Source of the DNA: Heligmosomoides polygyrus polygyrus
Taxonomy: Eukaryota > Nematoda > Chromadorea > Rhabditida > Heligmosomidae
Assembly (NCBI GenBank): GCA_947396885.1
Contig: OX377204.1
Location: 23,133,706-23,197,705 of the forward strand
Direction: 5' to 3'
DNA length: 64,000 nt
Shown: piece after piece, positions 54,801-64,000 of the stretch
Layout of the letters: the number at the start of each line of letters is the position of its first letter
Numbering within the stretch: the stretch's first letter is position 1
The notes under the pieces: generated by a model
Seen by the model: the letters and a program-made list of their open reading frames with translations, nothing else
The model's database searches: none
What the model was told of the DNA's origin: nothing
Made by a program: the position numbers and the translations under genes

Positions 54801-57800
54801 GCCAAAAAGGAAGTCCTCCACAGAACAAATCGCACAGACACCCCGGAATCGAACCCTCGACCCGCTCCCGTAAATCCGCCACGCTACCCACTCGGCCATC
54901 GAGTCGCTGACACCATTGATGCGAATGAACCACTTGAATATGCACTGCAGCTTCGTCTAGGAAACGCAGGAAATTATCGTATTACTATAATCTAATTTTA
55001 ATTTGAGCCCCAAACCCTTTGTAAGTTAAGTTCTGAGCACGACAGGACAATTCCAGGTGTCACTTTTGCCTTATCAGTCCTTCCTTAAGCGATACAATTT
55101 TTTTGCCATTTTTGGACCACCCAGGGGCATTTAGCAAAAACGAACCACAGTTCTGTGATTCTCGTCCGATGCCCTACAATACCATGTAGGTCTCGTTCAG
55201 AATCTCCTGACCGAGTTCACTGACCTTCCCCGTAAGAACTAGTTATTTAGAAGGTGACGCAAGAAACGGTACTGGAGAACGGTTAACAAATAGAGCAATT
55301 GCGAAACTATTTTCCGACGCCTTACGTTGGGATTCGAATCTTCTCCTCGTACTCTGACTGCATTATTCTGCTAAGCGCAGGAAGAATTCTACGAGTCCAG
55401 TGGCTCACTCAGCCTAAAACTCACCGATATCAGTAGCCAACATGCCGTCTACGACCTCAAGCAGCTTCGGCTTCAATGGATTGAATCGTGTGAAGTCCTG
55501 CATTTGTAGCCTGTCGCGCATCTTGTTCACGTCGGGGAAATCTCCAGGCGATATGTTGTGTTCTCGCTGAAATCACAGAACTTGAGTGCCGTATACGAAA
55601 CTCTGTCTGCTTGTGAGTCACCTGTATCTGTTCGAAAATCTTGTCCAGGTTCTGAATCAGCTCCTTCTTCTTCTTCTCCTTCCCGATCATGCTCGGCATT
55701 TGTTTGCGTAGCTCGGAGATGATGAAGGCATGAACCTGAAGGGACAAGGGAGCAGTAAAGCGGTTCCACATCTTAGAAGCGAACATCGTGACGTACCTTT
55801 GCAAGTCGTGCTCGCTTGATGAGGTCATTGAGCTTGCGTAGGGCAGCGTTGCGTGGCAGTGCCTGCAGATCTTGGAACAAGTCATGTTGTTCGTCTTGGA
55901 AGAGGCGTCTGGAAGTGGATTGACTGAATGCCTATCGATCATTCGATCTAGAGCGCACAAAAAAGTCTATACTTCAGCGATCGCGCGGTGCTACAGCATG
56001 AGAGCAATCGATATCGATTAGGTGTTCGAAAGGTGATCGATATCAATAATGGCACGACAGCAGACTTGCAAGAACCCGCAACAACCGGCTAACCAACCTG
56101 TTAATATCGTAGTGAAGTGGATGATCCCAGAACGTTCCGATGTAGACTCGCGAGACTTCGGGCGTCTTGAATACCTGAAGCACAAAGCTTCAGACTCACA
56201 AACGAGTTCCCTGGGAGCTTGCCTACTCCTCTAGCGTGACATGACGAAACACAGTGCGCTCGACGAGGAATCGATTACTAGCGCATTTTATCGATTTACA
56301 TTGCGATCCTTCCTGTCGCACAAGCCAACGAAGTTTACACAAGCTCTGACGCGGAAACCAACCTTTCCAAGGGACCACATAAGAGCACCATAGACACGCA
56401 TCAACTGCTGATGGTCGACCATGTCGGACTTGTTCAAGACGATTCGAATCTTGTCCTCATTGCCTACAATAGATTTCCATCAACGACTATACTACTGTCT
56501 GAAATCTTTGGCGAAAAAAGAAACATAGTGCCTTAGGTAGTATCTTGGCGCGCCTATGAGTGTTGGCAATGTTCAGGAGTTATCCTAGCAAGGTGCACGC
56601 AGACTGGCATGACATAATTCTTGCCGAAATGACGTATTGGGAAGAATTAACCGTCGAAGCTAAGCTGACTAGGCAGAACTAGTAAAAAACAAAAACGGGC
56701 CTCGCTAAACGGACGGCATCGCTACAGTTCAAACTAAGATTGAACAGGGATAACTTGGAGTAACCTAATTTGTTTTGATATGACCAGTCGCGTACATCAT
56801 CATCATCATCATCAGAATACATAATCGGCTATTCTTCCACGGGGGATGGCCACACCTTATTGCGACAACGAGCTGTTAACATGATGCATCCTAACACTCC
56901 ACTTTCGCGGCTTCTTAGTCCAGCGGAAGGAGGAAACCTTTCGCCCCAGCACGAGTCAAGGCGATGAAGAACAACGGCGATGTGGTGGAAATAGTTGTGA
57001 AAGTGCGAATTGGGCTCTGCCCGCATGTCTTCAACAACCGATCGATATCGGTTAGCCTATCGATTTCTCTCGCGCGCTGTGGAGCACGTTTGGTTACTAT
57101 TGAACTTGCATCAACCTCGTCTCGAACGAATAACTACGGCGTTCATTTTGTTCGCATCAATCGTTCAATGATTATATCAGTTAAAGAATACCAATGACCA
57201 ATAGTGCTTACTCGTTGTGAATCCTGTTGATCTCTAATTTTTGCGCCCTACCAGGAAAACGCGCAAATATCGATCAGCAGATTGATTCAGCTCTCCAGTT
57301 GTGAAGTCATAAATATCATAGGCCACTAATTTCAAGCGGACGGAGTAATAAGCGGGTAATCCCCTTCGCACATTTCGGATCTATTCTAGTCGGGGAGGAG
57401 ATCACATAACTAAAAACGGTACTTATGAAGCAGAGGGCCCGTGGTGCCGTGGGGTAGCCGGGAAACATGTTAACGCGGCGAGGGCAACGGAAACGCGGCA
57501 ACCCACGGCACTCGAGGACGGGTGCTTCATAAATACCGGCCCCGTGGTGCCGTGGGTTTGCCGCGTTAACATGTTTTCCGGCAACCCCACGGCACCACGG
57601 GCCCTTTGCTTCACAAGTACCCTAAAAACCATGCAACAAAATGAAAATGGATTCATGGAGCGGGTTCTAGAGAACAAAATAGGGTCCAAGTTGACAAAAT
57701 TCACGGAAAAAAGATTACAGCGAGAGGAAAAAATCACCATGGGTGAAGCGATGTGCGCTCCTCACAATGGTGGATCCGGGTTATAACATGTCAGGTGGCG

Positions 57801-60800
57801 ATCAGTACGCTGCAAACGGCTTTTGTGCCTCCCTCACATGACAGATCCCGGTTATAACATGCCAGGCGGCGGTCAGCGGTGTATGAATGCGGTTTGCCCG
57901 CGGAAACATCTTTAAACCGCGGCGGTTTTTTCTTTATTGTTTGTTTGCTCAATTGTTTCTTTGTTTTTTAGGTCCTATTTTGTTCTCTTTGAGGTGCTCT
58001 GTGAATCCCAAGTAAATTTGTTGCATAGCTTTTAGTTATGTGCTCCCTCCCCCCCCCCCCCGACTAGGATAGATCCCACATCTCTTTTGTCATAATCCGC
58101 TTTCAAGTTCTTTAAATGCTTCAATCAAACACCTAAAAATAATACAAAATGGCTGAGACGTACCGCTGAGTGCTTCGATGCATCGCTTGAACTCATCGGA
58201 TATGTCCAGTTTGTGGGCGTCGAACAGGAGAATGATGCGGTCGACACGTTCGGCGAACCATTCCAGAACTCCTGTGAAATCGTAGCCGCGGTCGATCCTA
58301 GAATACGCAGCTGTTCTACAGCGCTACATCGACCCTCAAATCTGATACCAAGCACACAGGAAAGACAGACTTCGTGTTGTACGTGCACAGAGGTGCGAGC
58401 TCTACGAAATCAGCTCACTCCATAAAGAACTGCTTGTTAGGTGACATTTACATAAAATTCGCAAAAAAAAAAGAACACGAATACGGGCCGCGTTCACACT
58501 TCGCGAGTGACGTAACAAGCTTCTTCGCGCCGCACCGCGTCGCTCGCGAGGTATAAACGGACAACACGTACAAAAAATACATTACAAAGAGGATCTAGTT
58601 AGCAACGAAGCACTGCTAACACTGTATATATAACACACGGCACTTTACCCGCGAATGTATCGCCGATCGTATTTCGACGTCGACTGCTGACTTGAAAACC
58701 AAACATGGAAGTCATCGAACGGAAATCATGGAACGGTTGCTGTGTGATTGTGTGTGTTTGTGATCACAACAAAGTCGGGGAACCAGCAGTGCACACAATG
58801 AGACAGTCATGCTTTGCGATTCGGGACAAAAAGCCACCAGCTCCATATGAGCACAACGAGCGAACGAACACGGGTGGATCTTCTTCAATTACGTGATGAA
58901 ATTGAAAAGAAACTATTCAACAGTTTTAATCTAACGGATATTTCTTGACACTTTATAATATAACTAATGTTAGTAGCCAGAACGACTCAAAGACTGATTC
59001 TTAACCCTGTTGCATACGCTCGAAACTGCCCAACATACTCTAGGCGCTGTGAAAGGCCTGGTTCATACTTTCAGGCACCGCGACGCTACATGTCGATGTC
59101 TTGTGTAGATATTAAGGGGGTCGAGCGTTCTAACCCCTCGTCCCCCTGGCCCGCCCACCCCCAACCCCCGGGCTTGCGCGAGAGTCCAGTGGCTGCCTTA
59201 CGAGATAGTGGAGACACAGACATTTGCCACGCCTTTGTTTAAAGGGCGGGGCTAGAACGCCACTCCGCCGATATTACTTCACTGACAAGGAGAGCCTCCA
59301 AATTGCCGGTGAGCTTTTGCGATGCAATTTTTACAGGATGTAGGGTGCCGTGTGGAGAGTCCAAAATCATAGCTACTTTTTTCAGAGTGCTGTCCTGTGG
59401 TCGAAAAAAAGCGAGTGGATGCGTGAGCGCGAAGTTCATCACGCCCTGCTCCCACCCAGCCCATTGTGGTCGGTTAGCGTAGTGGTAGTGTTGTAGCTTC
59501 ACAGGTGCATGGTCATAGGTTCGATTCCCCCTTGTGCTCGTGTTTTTGCATCCTGTAATTTATCGAATGTGGGGCCTTTATCCTCATTTCCAACACATTT
59601 TTGAACAAGGACATGGCAACAAATGCCTTTTACGTTCACCGAGCTTTTTCAAAGTGGAAAGGGTCGGATGTACCAATTCTGCCCAAACTTTGGGGGTTAT
59701 TTGGGGCGCTGATCATAAATCTGACATCAGTTTTTTACTTGCTTAATTTGGAAGTCAAAAATTCCCACCTTTCCATTTCAAAGTGCTAGATGAACGTAAA
59801 CGATATTGGTTGCCGTGTTTTTGTTCAAAAATATGTTGGAAATGGGGGTAAAGGGTCCCACTGACGATAAATCATAGAAAAGGAAAAACACCAGTTCAAG
59901 GGAGAATCGAACCCACGATCATGTACCTGTGAAGCTACAACACTACCACCACGCCTATTGACCACCTGGGCTGGGTGGCAGCAGGGCGTCATGAACTTCG
60001 CGCTGACGCGCCCATACGTTTTTTTCGACAACAGAAGAGCGTTCCGAAAAAAGTATGGTTTTGGACTCCCCTTACGGGCCCCTACGTTCTGTAAAAATTG
60101 CATCGCCAAAACTCACCGTCAGTTTGGAGGCTCTCCTTGTGAGAACCTTTAAGCTTTCTAATGTTCGCCTGCCAAATAAACTTGGTGAGTCAAGTCAACC
60201 ACTTCGGTACGAGTCGTTAATGCGGTCTACATGAGAAGGTGAGAACATGCTAACAAAATTTCTCCACCTTGCGTCCAATGCAGTGTTATGAAAACTACCA
60301 ATATCGACTAGGAAACGAAAACGACCAATATGGTGGTTTTCATATCGCATCGTCCTGCGATTGAAAAGTATGAACCCTGGCTTAAACCACATTTTCACTT
60401 CTCCTCGTAGTGACGCCGCAAGGCATGAACAGGGCCTTATAGATGAAAAGAGCGTGGCTTTTGAAGCAAAGAAAGTGATGAGGCAGTAAGCCGAGCCGCA
60501 AAGTCACATCAACCATCACAGTTTGCTGCGAGCTCACCATTCAGTCCTATCTCCGCTACGGAAATGTGAACCAGGCCTAAGTTGGGTATTGTCGCGAAAA
60601 ATATTTTTAAAATAAAACAAGTAAAATGCTCAGATTAATGATGTTCCCATCCTCACAGGGCCCTTAGAGAGGTCTAATAGCGAGAGAGCACTGGATCCGT
60701 CGAATTTCAAGTGGAAATGGTTCAGCGCAAAGATGCTAGTTACACTATCAGCTCCTACAACTGCTTGTCAAACCCAAAGGACTGAAAGTGAAACGGACAC

Positions 60801-62260
60801 GATAGGCCATCGATCCAGCGACTCTCTCAGCGGCATGAACCTCATTCTTATAAAGGGACCCATTGCATACAGCTGATTCCACTCAATATCTCTAGGCTAA
60901 GGGGAATATAGAAAAAGTAGACGAAAATAATGGGACTCATGCTCACCTTTGCTTCTCGCCGGACAAAATTCCGGGCGTGTCGACGATCGTCACGCTCTCG
61001 AGCACTTGATTATTCAATGTGGAACACTGGAAGCGGTTCAGGAACGCATTGCCGAACCTGGAACCAAACAGATTGTTATCGTTTTCACATCGTTAGTAGT
61101 CTACACCATTATTTTAGATCTGAATAAAGGAAATGAAACAGGTCTAAAAAGCCTGCTTCTTACTAGAAATGTACAGATTGACTCCAGAAAGGAAGAAAAT
61201 AATGCGCCCTCAAAATGGGAGGGGGCTTTGACATATATTCCATGAGATCCCTGCCAGGCGTCACGCGAAATCTCACATACCTCGTTTATGCTATCCTGTA
61301 CATAAACATCCTAAAGGAAAAAAAAACCCCGGTCCGCTGCAGCAAAATCAATTACATCGGCTGATATTGATAGCTCGAACTTTCCCTTCATAAGAAATAG
61401 GTAAATCCTGTGGTCATCATAATCACGGTAACAGCTACCGATCGGTTGGTTGATACTGTTGTGCATAGGCTGTAAAGCCTATCCAGTCAAGCGGTCTGTA
61501 AATTTGCGTGGACGGACAAATTGAGGAACTGTGTCTTTTATGCACATGATGATTATAAAGGTAGAGCTATTGTTAACACGGAATAAAGGATTCAGGAAAA
61601 CATAGTGCATGGTATGGGGAGTTTTGAAGGATGACGAGAAGGGACAACGGAAGGGGGAGGGGGTCCAATACTACATGGCGTCGTCATGCTTCAGAACAAG
61701 ATAAAACAGCAAAATTGTGACGTGGCGAGTCGTTCCCAGTCTCCCCGGGCTCCCGTCGACAGGGTTATGTGGAAATAACCTCTTCAGTCTTCTTTATCCG
61801 TCGCCGTTATTGGACTAACATATGGCCCCTCCCATTGAGTACGGTTGCGAAGAAAATAGCAATAGCAAGAAAAAAAAGCGAATAATCGCTACTATACTCT
61901 GTGGTATAGCATAAACGCCATGAATTGGTGAATCGATTTGATTTCCAGAAGAAAAAAAGCCAGTCGAGCAACAACGTACCCGCTCAACGCTCGGAACTGC
62001 TTCTTCGCGTCAACGACAAGCGCGTTTCCGGGCACGACTCCTTCTTCTTCGCCGTGCATCACAGCGATAAATCTGTCAGTCGTCGGCTCGGGACCAATTC
62101 GAATGCCGGGAAAGTCCTTAAATCCGTTGTTGAAACCACGAACATAATGAGCTAAATATAAACGCTACCTCTTCTAGAAGATATCTTATGAACGTCGTTT
62201 TACCAGTGGAGTACTGTCCTACCAGGAGGATCATCGGCTTCGCGTCGAAATCGGGGTCAT
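48841..62260 (-). CDS. rme-1: EH-domain ATPase (RME-1/EHD family), thirteen exons, 5' partial
   Basis: A dynamin-like ATPase that tubulates endosomal membranes and drives recycling from endosomes to the plasma membrane. Exons: 62260-62169, 62116-61980, 61057-60947, 58297-58164, 56463-56363, 56174-56098, 55908-55797, 55735-55622, 55566-55425, 51903-51758, 51479-51368, 49255-49106, 48932-48841. All phases agree, giving 505 residues to TGA. P-loop [14 protein letters not shown] is in the first exon. [17 protein letters not shown] follows, then [12 protein letters not shown] (switch II), [17 protein letters not shown] and [13 protein letters not shown] (NKxD). The helical stalk ([16 protein letters not shown]) and KGGAF motif come next. 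The EH domain is [17 protein letters not shown] with EF-hand loop [13 protein letters not shown], and the tail [15 protein letters not shown] ends the protein. About 50 N-terminal residues (membrane-inserting segment) must lie beyond 62260; none was found to 64000. The 61979/61058 and later introns are packed with MITEs. Orthology to rme-1 is firm at family level. Confidence 0.97.
49268..49525 (-). repeat. tRNA-derived SINE in an rme-1 intron
   Basis: Body and 3' end (GGCGTTACTCAATCCCGTTT on the + strand) match the copy at 13288-13590. The tRNA-like head near 49490-49525 is partly lost. Confidence 0.8.
49723..49856. mobile_element. TATACTTC-family MITE, short type, adjoining the next MITE
   Basis: 134 bp; ends GGCCCCGTTTATACTTCGAT and GTCGAAGTATAAACGGGCCC; TA at 49721-49722 and 49857-49858. 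The right TA is also the left TA of the element at 49859. Confidence 0.93.
49859..51296. mobile_element. TATACTTC-family MITE, long 1438-bp copy
   Basis: Ends GGCCTATGTTATACTTCGGC and GCCGAAGTATAACATAGGCC, with TA at 49857-49858 and 51297-51298. The outer ~480 bp (left) and ~200 bp (right) match the copy at 31215-31898 in the opposite orientation. About 730 bp (roughly 50335-51060) are unique to this copy and hold no transposase. A perfect hairpin lies at 50828-50872. Confidence 0.95.
50828..50872. repeat. Perfect hairpin, ~19-nt arms
   Basis: TTTTCTAGGCCTATTTGCT and AGCAAATAGGCCTAGAAAA separated by about 7 nt, inside the long MITE. Confidence 0.92.
52167..52302. mobile_element. TATACTTC-family MITE, short type
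   Basis: 136 bp; ends GGACCCGTTTATACTTCGAC and GTCCGAAGTATAAACGGGGC-like, flanked by TA at 52165-52166 and 52303-52304. Interior GATCGATCAATTTGGCAAC. It lies in the 3.5-kb rme-1 intron. Confidence 0.93.
52525..52790. repeat. Dispersed repeat S, copy 1
   Basis: Shares with 57750-58080, in the same orientation: GGTTATAACATGTCAG, GGCGGTCAGCACGC, AAACCGCGGCGAT, TTTTTAGTTATGTGC-like, and GACTAGGATAGATCC. Both are in rme-1 introns. Confidence 0.82.
53268..53373. repeat. GC-rich ~105-bp unit, copy 1
   Basis: TGGACACGCTCGCGCGCAAA, GGCCGTCGCGCGCAATG, GGAAACGCTCTTGTCGTGAA, CTCATCATACGGTATATGTG. About 95% identical to 53726-53837. Confidence 0.9.
53674..53881. repeat. GC-rich unit, copy 2, flanked by a 49-bp direct repeat
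   Basis: GGCGTATAACTCTAGACATA... is present identically at 53674-53722 and 53833-53881. Between them lies a copy of the unit at 53268-53373. Confidence 0.93.
54036..55235. mobile_element. Large foldback element 1 with tRNA-like modules in both arms
   Basis: Two arms of ~470 bp (54036-54505 and 54768-55235) are inverted copies, roughly 80-85% alike by eye. Matching phrases include GAGGTCAGTGAACTCGGTC, CCTGGGTGGTCCAAAAATGG, AAATTAAAATTTGATTATAG, GACGAAGCTGCAGTG and TTTTGGCTACTGTAGGAT. Each arm holds a tRNA-like segment: right arm (- strand) GATGGCCGAGTGGGTAGCGT to GAGGGTTCGATTCCGG; left arm (+ strand) GATGACCGAGTGGATAGCGC to GGGTTTGATTTCGG, the latter widened by a 14-G run at 54392-54405. The central 260 bp is single copy. 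It lies in the rme-1 intron 51904-55424. Confidence 0.9.
57424..57615. mobile_element. 192-bp near-perfect palindromic MITE
   Basis: Arms of about 55 bp: TGAAGCAGAGGGCCCGTGGT, GCCGTGGGGTAGCCGGGAAA, CATGTTAACGCGGC, inverted at the right (GCCGCGTTAACATG ... GGGCCCTTTGCTTCA). The centre has a further inverted copy of the CGGCAACCCACGGCAC phrase. In an rme-1 intron. Confidence 0.92.
57750..58080. repeat. Dispersed repeat S, copy 2
   Basis: See 52525-52790. The opening GGTTATAACATGYCAGG phrase is duplicated here (57780 and 57850), and the run before GACTAGGATAGATCC has grown to 13 C (58049-58061). Confidence 0.82.
58486..58563. mobile_element. Short TATACTTC-like MITE
   Basis: About 78 bp: left GGCCGCGTTCACACTTCGCG, right CGCTCGCGAGGTATAAACGG; the ends pair with a few mismatches. 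Confidence 0.65.
59281..60146. mobile_element. Large foldback element 2 with tRNA-like modules in both arms
   Basis: Arms about 59281-59662 and 59763-60146. Matching phrases: GGAGAGCCTCCAAATTG/CAGTTTGGAGGCTCTCC, ATGCAATTTTTACAG/CTGTAAAAATTGCAT, GCGCGAAGTTCATCACGCCC and inverse. The tRNA-like segment GGTTAGCGTAGTGGTAGTGT to CATAGGTTCGATTCCCCC is in the left arm (+), with its inverted partner ending GGGAGAATCGAACCCACGAT in the right arm. The 100-bp centre (TACCAATTCTGCCCAAACTT ... CATAAATCTGACATCA) resembles the centre of foldback 1. Confidence 0.9.
60147..60946. other. rme-1 intron, fragments of MITE ends
   Basis: GTATGAACCCTGGCTTAA (about 60368), GGCATGAACAGGGCCTTA (about 60421) and GTGAACCAGGCCTAAG (about 60569) look like ends of AGGCCTGGTTCATACTTTC-type elements (the left partner is at about 59053). 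They are too broken to bound. Confidence 0.45.
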
Positions 62261-62482
62261 CTGAAATCACCTCCTTCAGCTAACTGTTGTGGAAACCCAA
62301 TGAACCTCTCGTCTATACTTCGCAAGAGACACGAGCGAATACTCATCGAGTAGTTTCCAGTATACATAGTTTATACTTGAGTCGTTGGGCTACGTGTCAG
62401 TGTGAAAAGCACCACTATTGATTAGTTCGTGCAAAGCATCGATATAGGCACTTCTCACGCTAGCGCACTGCGTGTGTGCTAG
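62261..62482. other. rme-1 intron upstream of the first visible exon
   Basis: No further rme-1 exon found. Contains TCTATACTTCGCAAGAGAC and TTTATACTTGAGTCG, two phrases like MITE ends. Confidence 0.4.
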
Positions 62483-62735
62483 ACATGGGATCCGAATCAT
62501 GCATTTTCGGATATCCGGCCGGATTTATCCGGTTTCGGATTATCCGAAATCCGGCTCGGCCAAAAATTGCCCTCATCTGAATCATCCGAAGATCCGGAGT
62601 TTCTAAAATTGCCCTCATCTGGATCATCCGAAGATTCGGGATTTTCAAAATTGCCCTCATCTGAATCATCCAAAGATCCGTGGTTTTGAAAATCGCAATG
62701 ATTCGGATAAGATCGGATAAAAATCGGATAATAGG
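62483..62735. repeat. TCCGAA/ATCCGG cluster, hAT-like MITE relic
   Basis: Several ~55-bp units of TTGCCCTCATCTGAATCATC, CGAAGATCCGG. Related by phrase to the MITE interior at 44628-44770, but with an internal tandem array and no clean ends. Confidence 0.6.
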
Positions 62736-63029
62736 AGGGTAGCGCGCCTTGCTGGCAAACTCTGCGCCGTTGATAACCTGACTGTTTCAGGCAGATTTGC
62801 AATCATTTGGCGGCAGTTCTCTCACAAGGAAAGGGTTTGATAGCGTATGTCTGAACGGGGAGTCATCCTGTTAGATAGGAATAATCCCCACCCCTTAATT
62901 AGCATAAAATGTGTTTCATTTCTGCCATGTCGTTAAACCCGAGCAGTAGGGTATCCTTGAAGTTACAGTGGAATCGGGGCCTAACGAGTTCGAGTTCGGA
63001 GGTCTTGCACGCCCGCGATGCCTCTGAGG

Positions 63030-63105
63030 GCAATCAGCTCGGAGCGCAGTGGGTAGTGACGTTGCTTCATGGAAAGAAGGCCGGGGGTTCGGTCCTCATG
63101 CGCTG
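63030..63105 (+). repeat. tRNA-like segment (SINE head)
   Basis: CGGAGCGCAGTGGGTAGTGA (box A) and CCGGGGGTTCGGTCCTCATG (box B), about 45 bp apart. No functional tRNA fold was derived. Confidence 0.55.
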
Positions 63106-63629
63106 CTGCATTCCTGCTTTTCAGCTGTTGAGATCTGAGGGATTCTGACGTCTATACCGTTTTCAGCGTTTGTTTTCTGCGCACTTTCGAGCTGCATGCT
63201 GTGGTACTCAACATGAACAACAAATGTTCAACACCAGTGATACACAGGTACAACATGCATAAAGCAGCACTGCGCACAATACGGGCAGTGTATAAATGCT
63301 ACAGGCTCCTCTCAGTCTATCCTGCTCGGATTTTCAACGGAAACCACGATGTGACGTCACTGTGGTTAAAACGTGAAATTCTGTGGATCCCGCATATTGA
63401 CCTAAACATCATCGATACACTCTTTCTCTCATCCCTGCCTGTCATCTGGAAATCAGAATTCTGCTGGAGGTTTTCTAAAACCTAACACCAACAATGTCGC
63501 CGATGCTCGAGTGGTCCACTTCCTCACGCTGAAGTGTGGTCTACCTTTAGATAAGAAGCCTTCAAGAGAGAATGACATCAACCTGACCGAACGGATGGCC
63601 AAGGGAATGACACCAACCTGACCGAACGG

Positions 63630-63962
63630 ATGGTCAGCATATTCAAGGACTTCGAAGCACGTCAACTTGAAGTTAACGAAGACGAACGGCTGGAAGGGGT
63701 GGAAAAACAAGAAGAAGGTTGGGATCCGCAAGATGAAGACGTGGAAAGGCTGGCAAGCAGTGGGCATATGACAATGTTTTCGGTTGGAACTCTTGTTTCG
63801 GACGAAAGGGAACGTCTTCAATTAGATCTCGTCTATGGAGCCGATCTCACTTGTCCATATGTGGAAGCAAACTGTGAAGAGCCAGTAGCCTTTATGCGCT
63901 TCCCGTATTGTGACCAGTGTTTATGTTTCATGCCCTTTGTGTCTGTGTATCACAGATGTTAA
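63630..63962 (+). CDS. Acidic 110-residue open frame, unknown product
   Basis: From ATG at 63630 to TAA: an acidic, Glu/Asp-rich first half (VEKQEEGWDPQDEDVERLAS) and a Cys-rich end (TCPYVEANCEE, then FPYCDQCLCFMPF, then HRC). The frame is open upstream for a few codons, and the 28-bp phrase before it is a local duplicate (AATGACATCAACCTGACCGA at about 63571 and 63607). No family recognised. It could be a terminal exon of a + strand gene or a transposon relic. Confidence 0.3.
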   Translation: MVSIFKDFEARQLEVNEDERLEGVEKQEEGWDPQDEDVERLASSGHMTMFSVGTLVSDERERLQLDLVYGADLTCPYVEANCEEPVAFMRFPYCDQCLCFMPFVSVYHRC

Positions 63963-64000
63963 ACGTTTATACATCGTTATGTTGAACAGCTTTCCCTTTG

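Noticed and set aside
54841..54910. tRNA gene on the - strand
   Set aside because: Box A and box B are present, but it is an arm of a foldback repeat with a mirrored copy; I could not derive a sound acceptor stem. The same applies to 13505-13580, 14413-14506, 30982-31055, 43040-43110, 59460-59530 and 63030-63105.
62300..64000. Search for the missing rme-1 N-terminal exon
   Set aside because: No - strand frame resembles the EHD N-terminal helix; it must lie beyond the window.

Overview
This is eukaryotic DNA, most likely from a clade V (strongylid, hookworm-like) nematode. The case rests on three animal genes with nematode-style structure (introns of about 50-60 nt beside introns of several kb swollen with repeats, TTTTCAG-type acceptors), a TWK-type potassium channel, an RME-1/EHD gene, several mariner elements and Penelope-like retroelements. 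The species assignment is inference. There is one 200-base assembly gap (3710-3909).

Host genes: (1) a two-pore-domain K+ channel on the + strand, seven exons from 19191 to 28933, N-terminal exon(s) not found; a nearly intact mariner and several MITEs lie in its 6.9-kb intron. (2) A small coiled-coil gene on the - strand, 32219-33691, with two exchangeable ATG-bearing first exons. (3) A ChaC-type gamma-glutamylcyclotransferase on the - strand, four exons, 36633 to 34738, apparently complete; ATF/C-EBP-like sites and TATA boxes in the matching orientation lie 1.2-2.6 kb upstream. (4) An EHD/RME-1 endocytic-recycling ATPase on the - strand, thirteen exons, 62260 to 48841, missing only its 5' end, which must lie beyond 64000.

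Layout: 1-18 kb is almost entirely repeats: a dispersed repeat (815-1770), the gap with an inverted/tandem satellite (3910-5160), a mariner split by a Penelope-like element (7171-9836), a second mariner (11423-12672), tRNA-derived SINEs, and a degenerate mariner (17540-18960) carrying a GC-rich MITE. 19-29 kb is the K+ channel. 29-37 kb holds MITEs and the two small genes. 37-48 kb is the ChaC upstream region plus repeats, including a hAT-type MITE, a second copy of the 815-1770 repeat and a LINE remnant. 48.8-62.3 kb is rme-1, whose introns hold two large foldback palindromes with tRNA-like modules, tandem MITEs and small duplications.

The most interesting content is not a classical system but the repeat biology: MITE families that share a TA target, an AAGGCC-like terminus and usually a TATACTTC signature; foldback elements built from inverted tRNA-like units; nested insertions whose target duplications can be read directly; and at least six unrelated perfect local hairpins that look like inverted-duplication scars. 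The host genes do not form an operon or a shared pathway.
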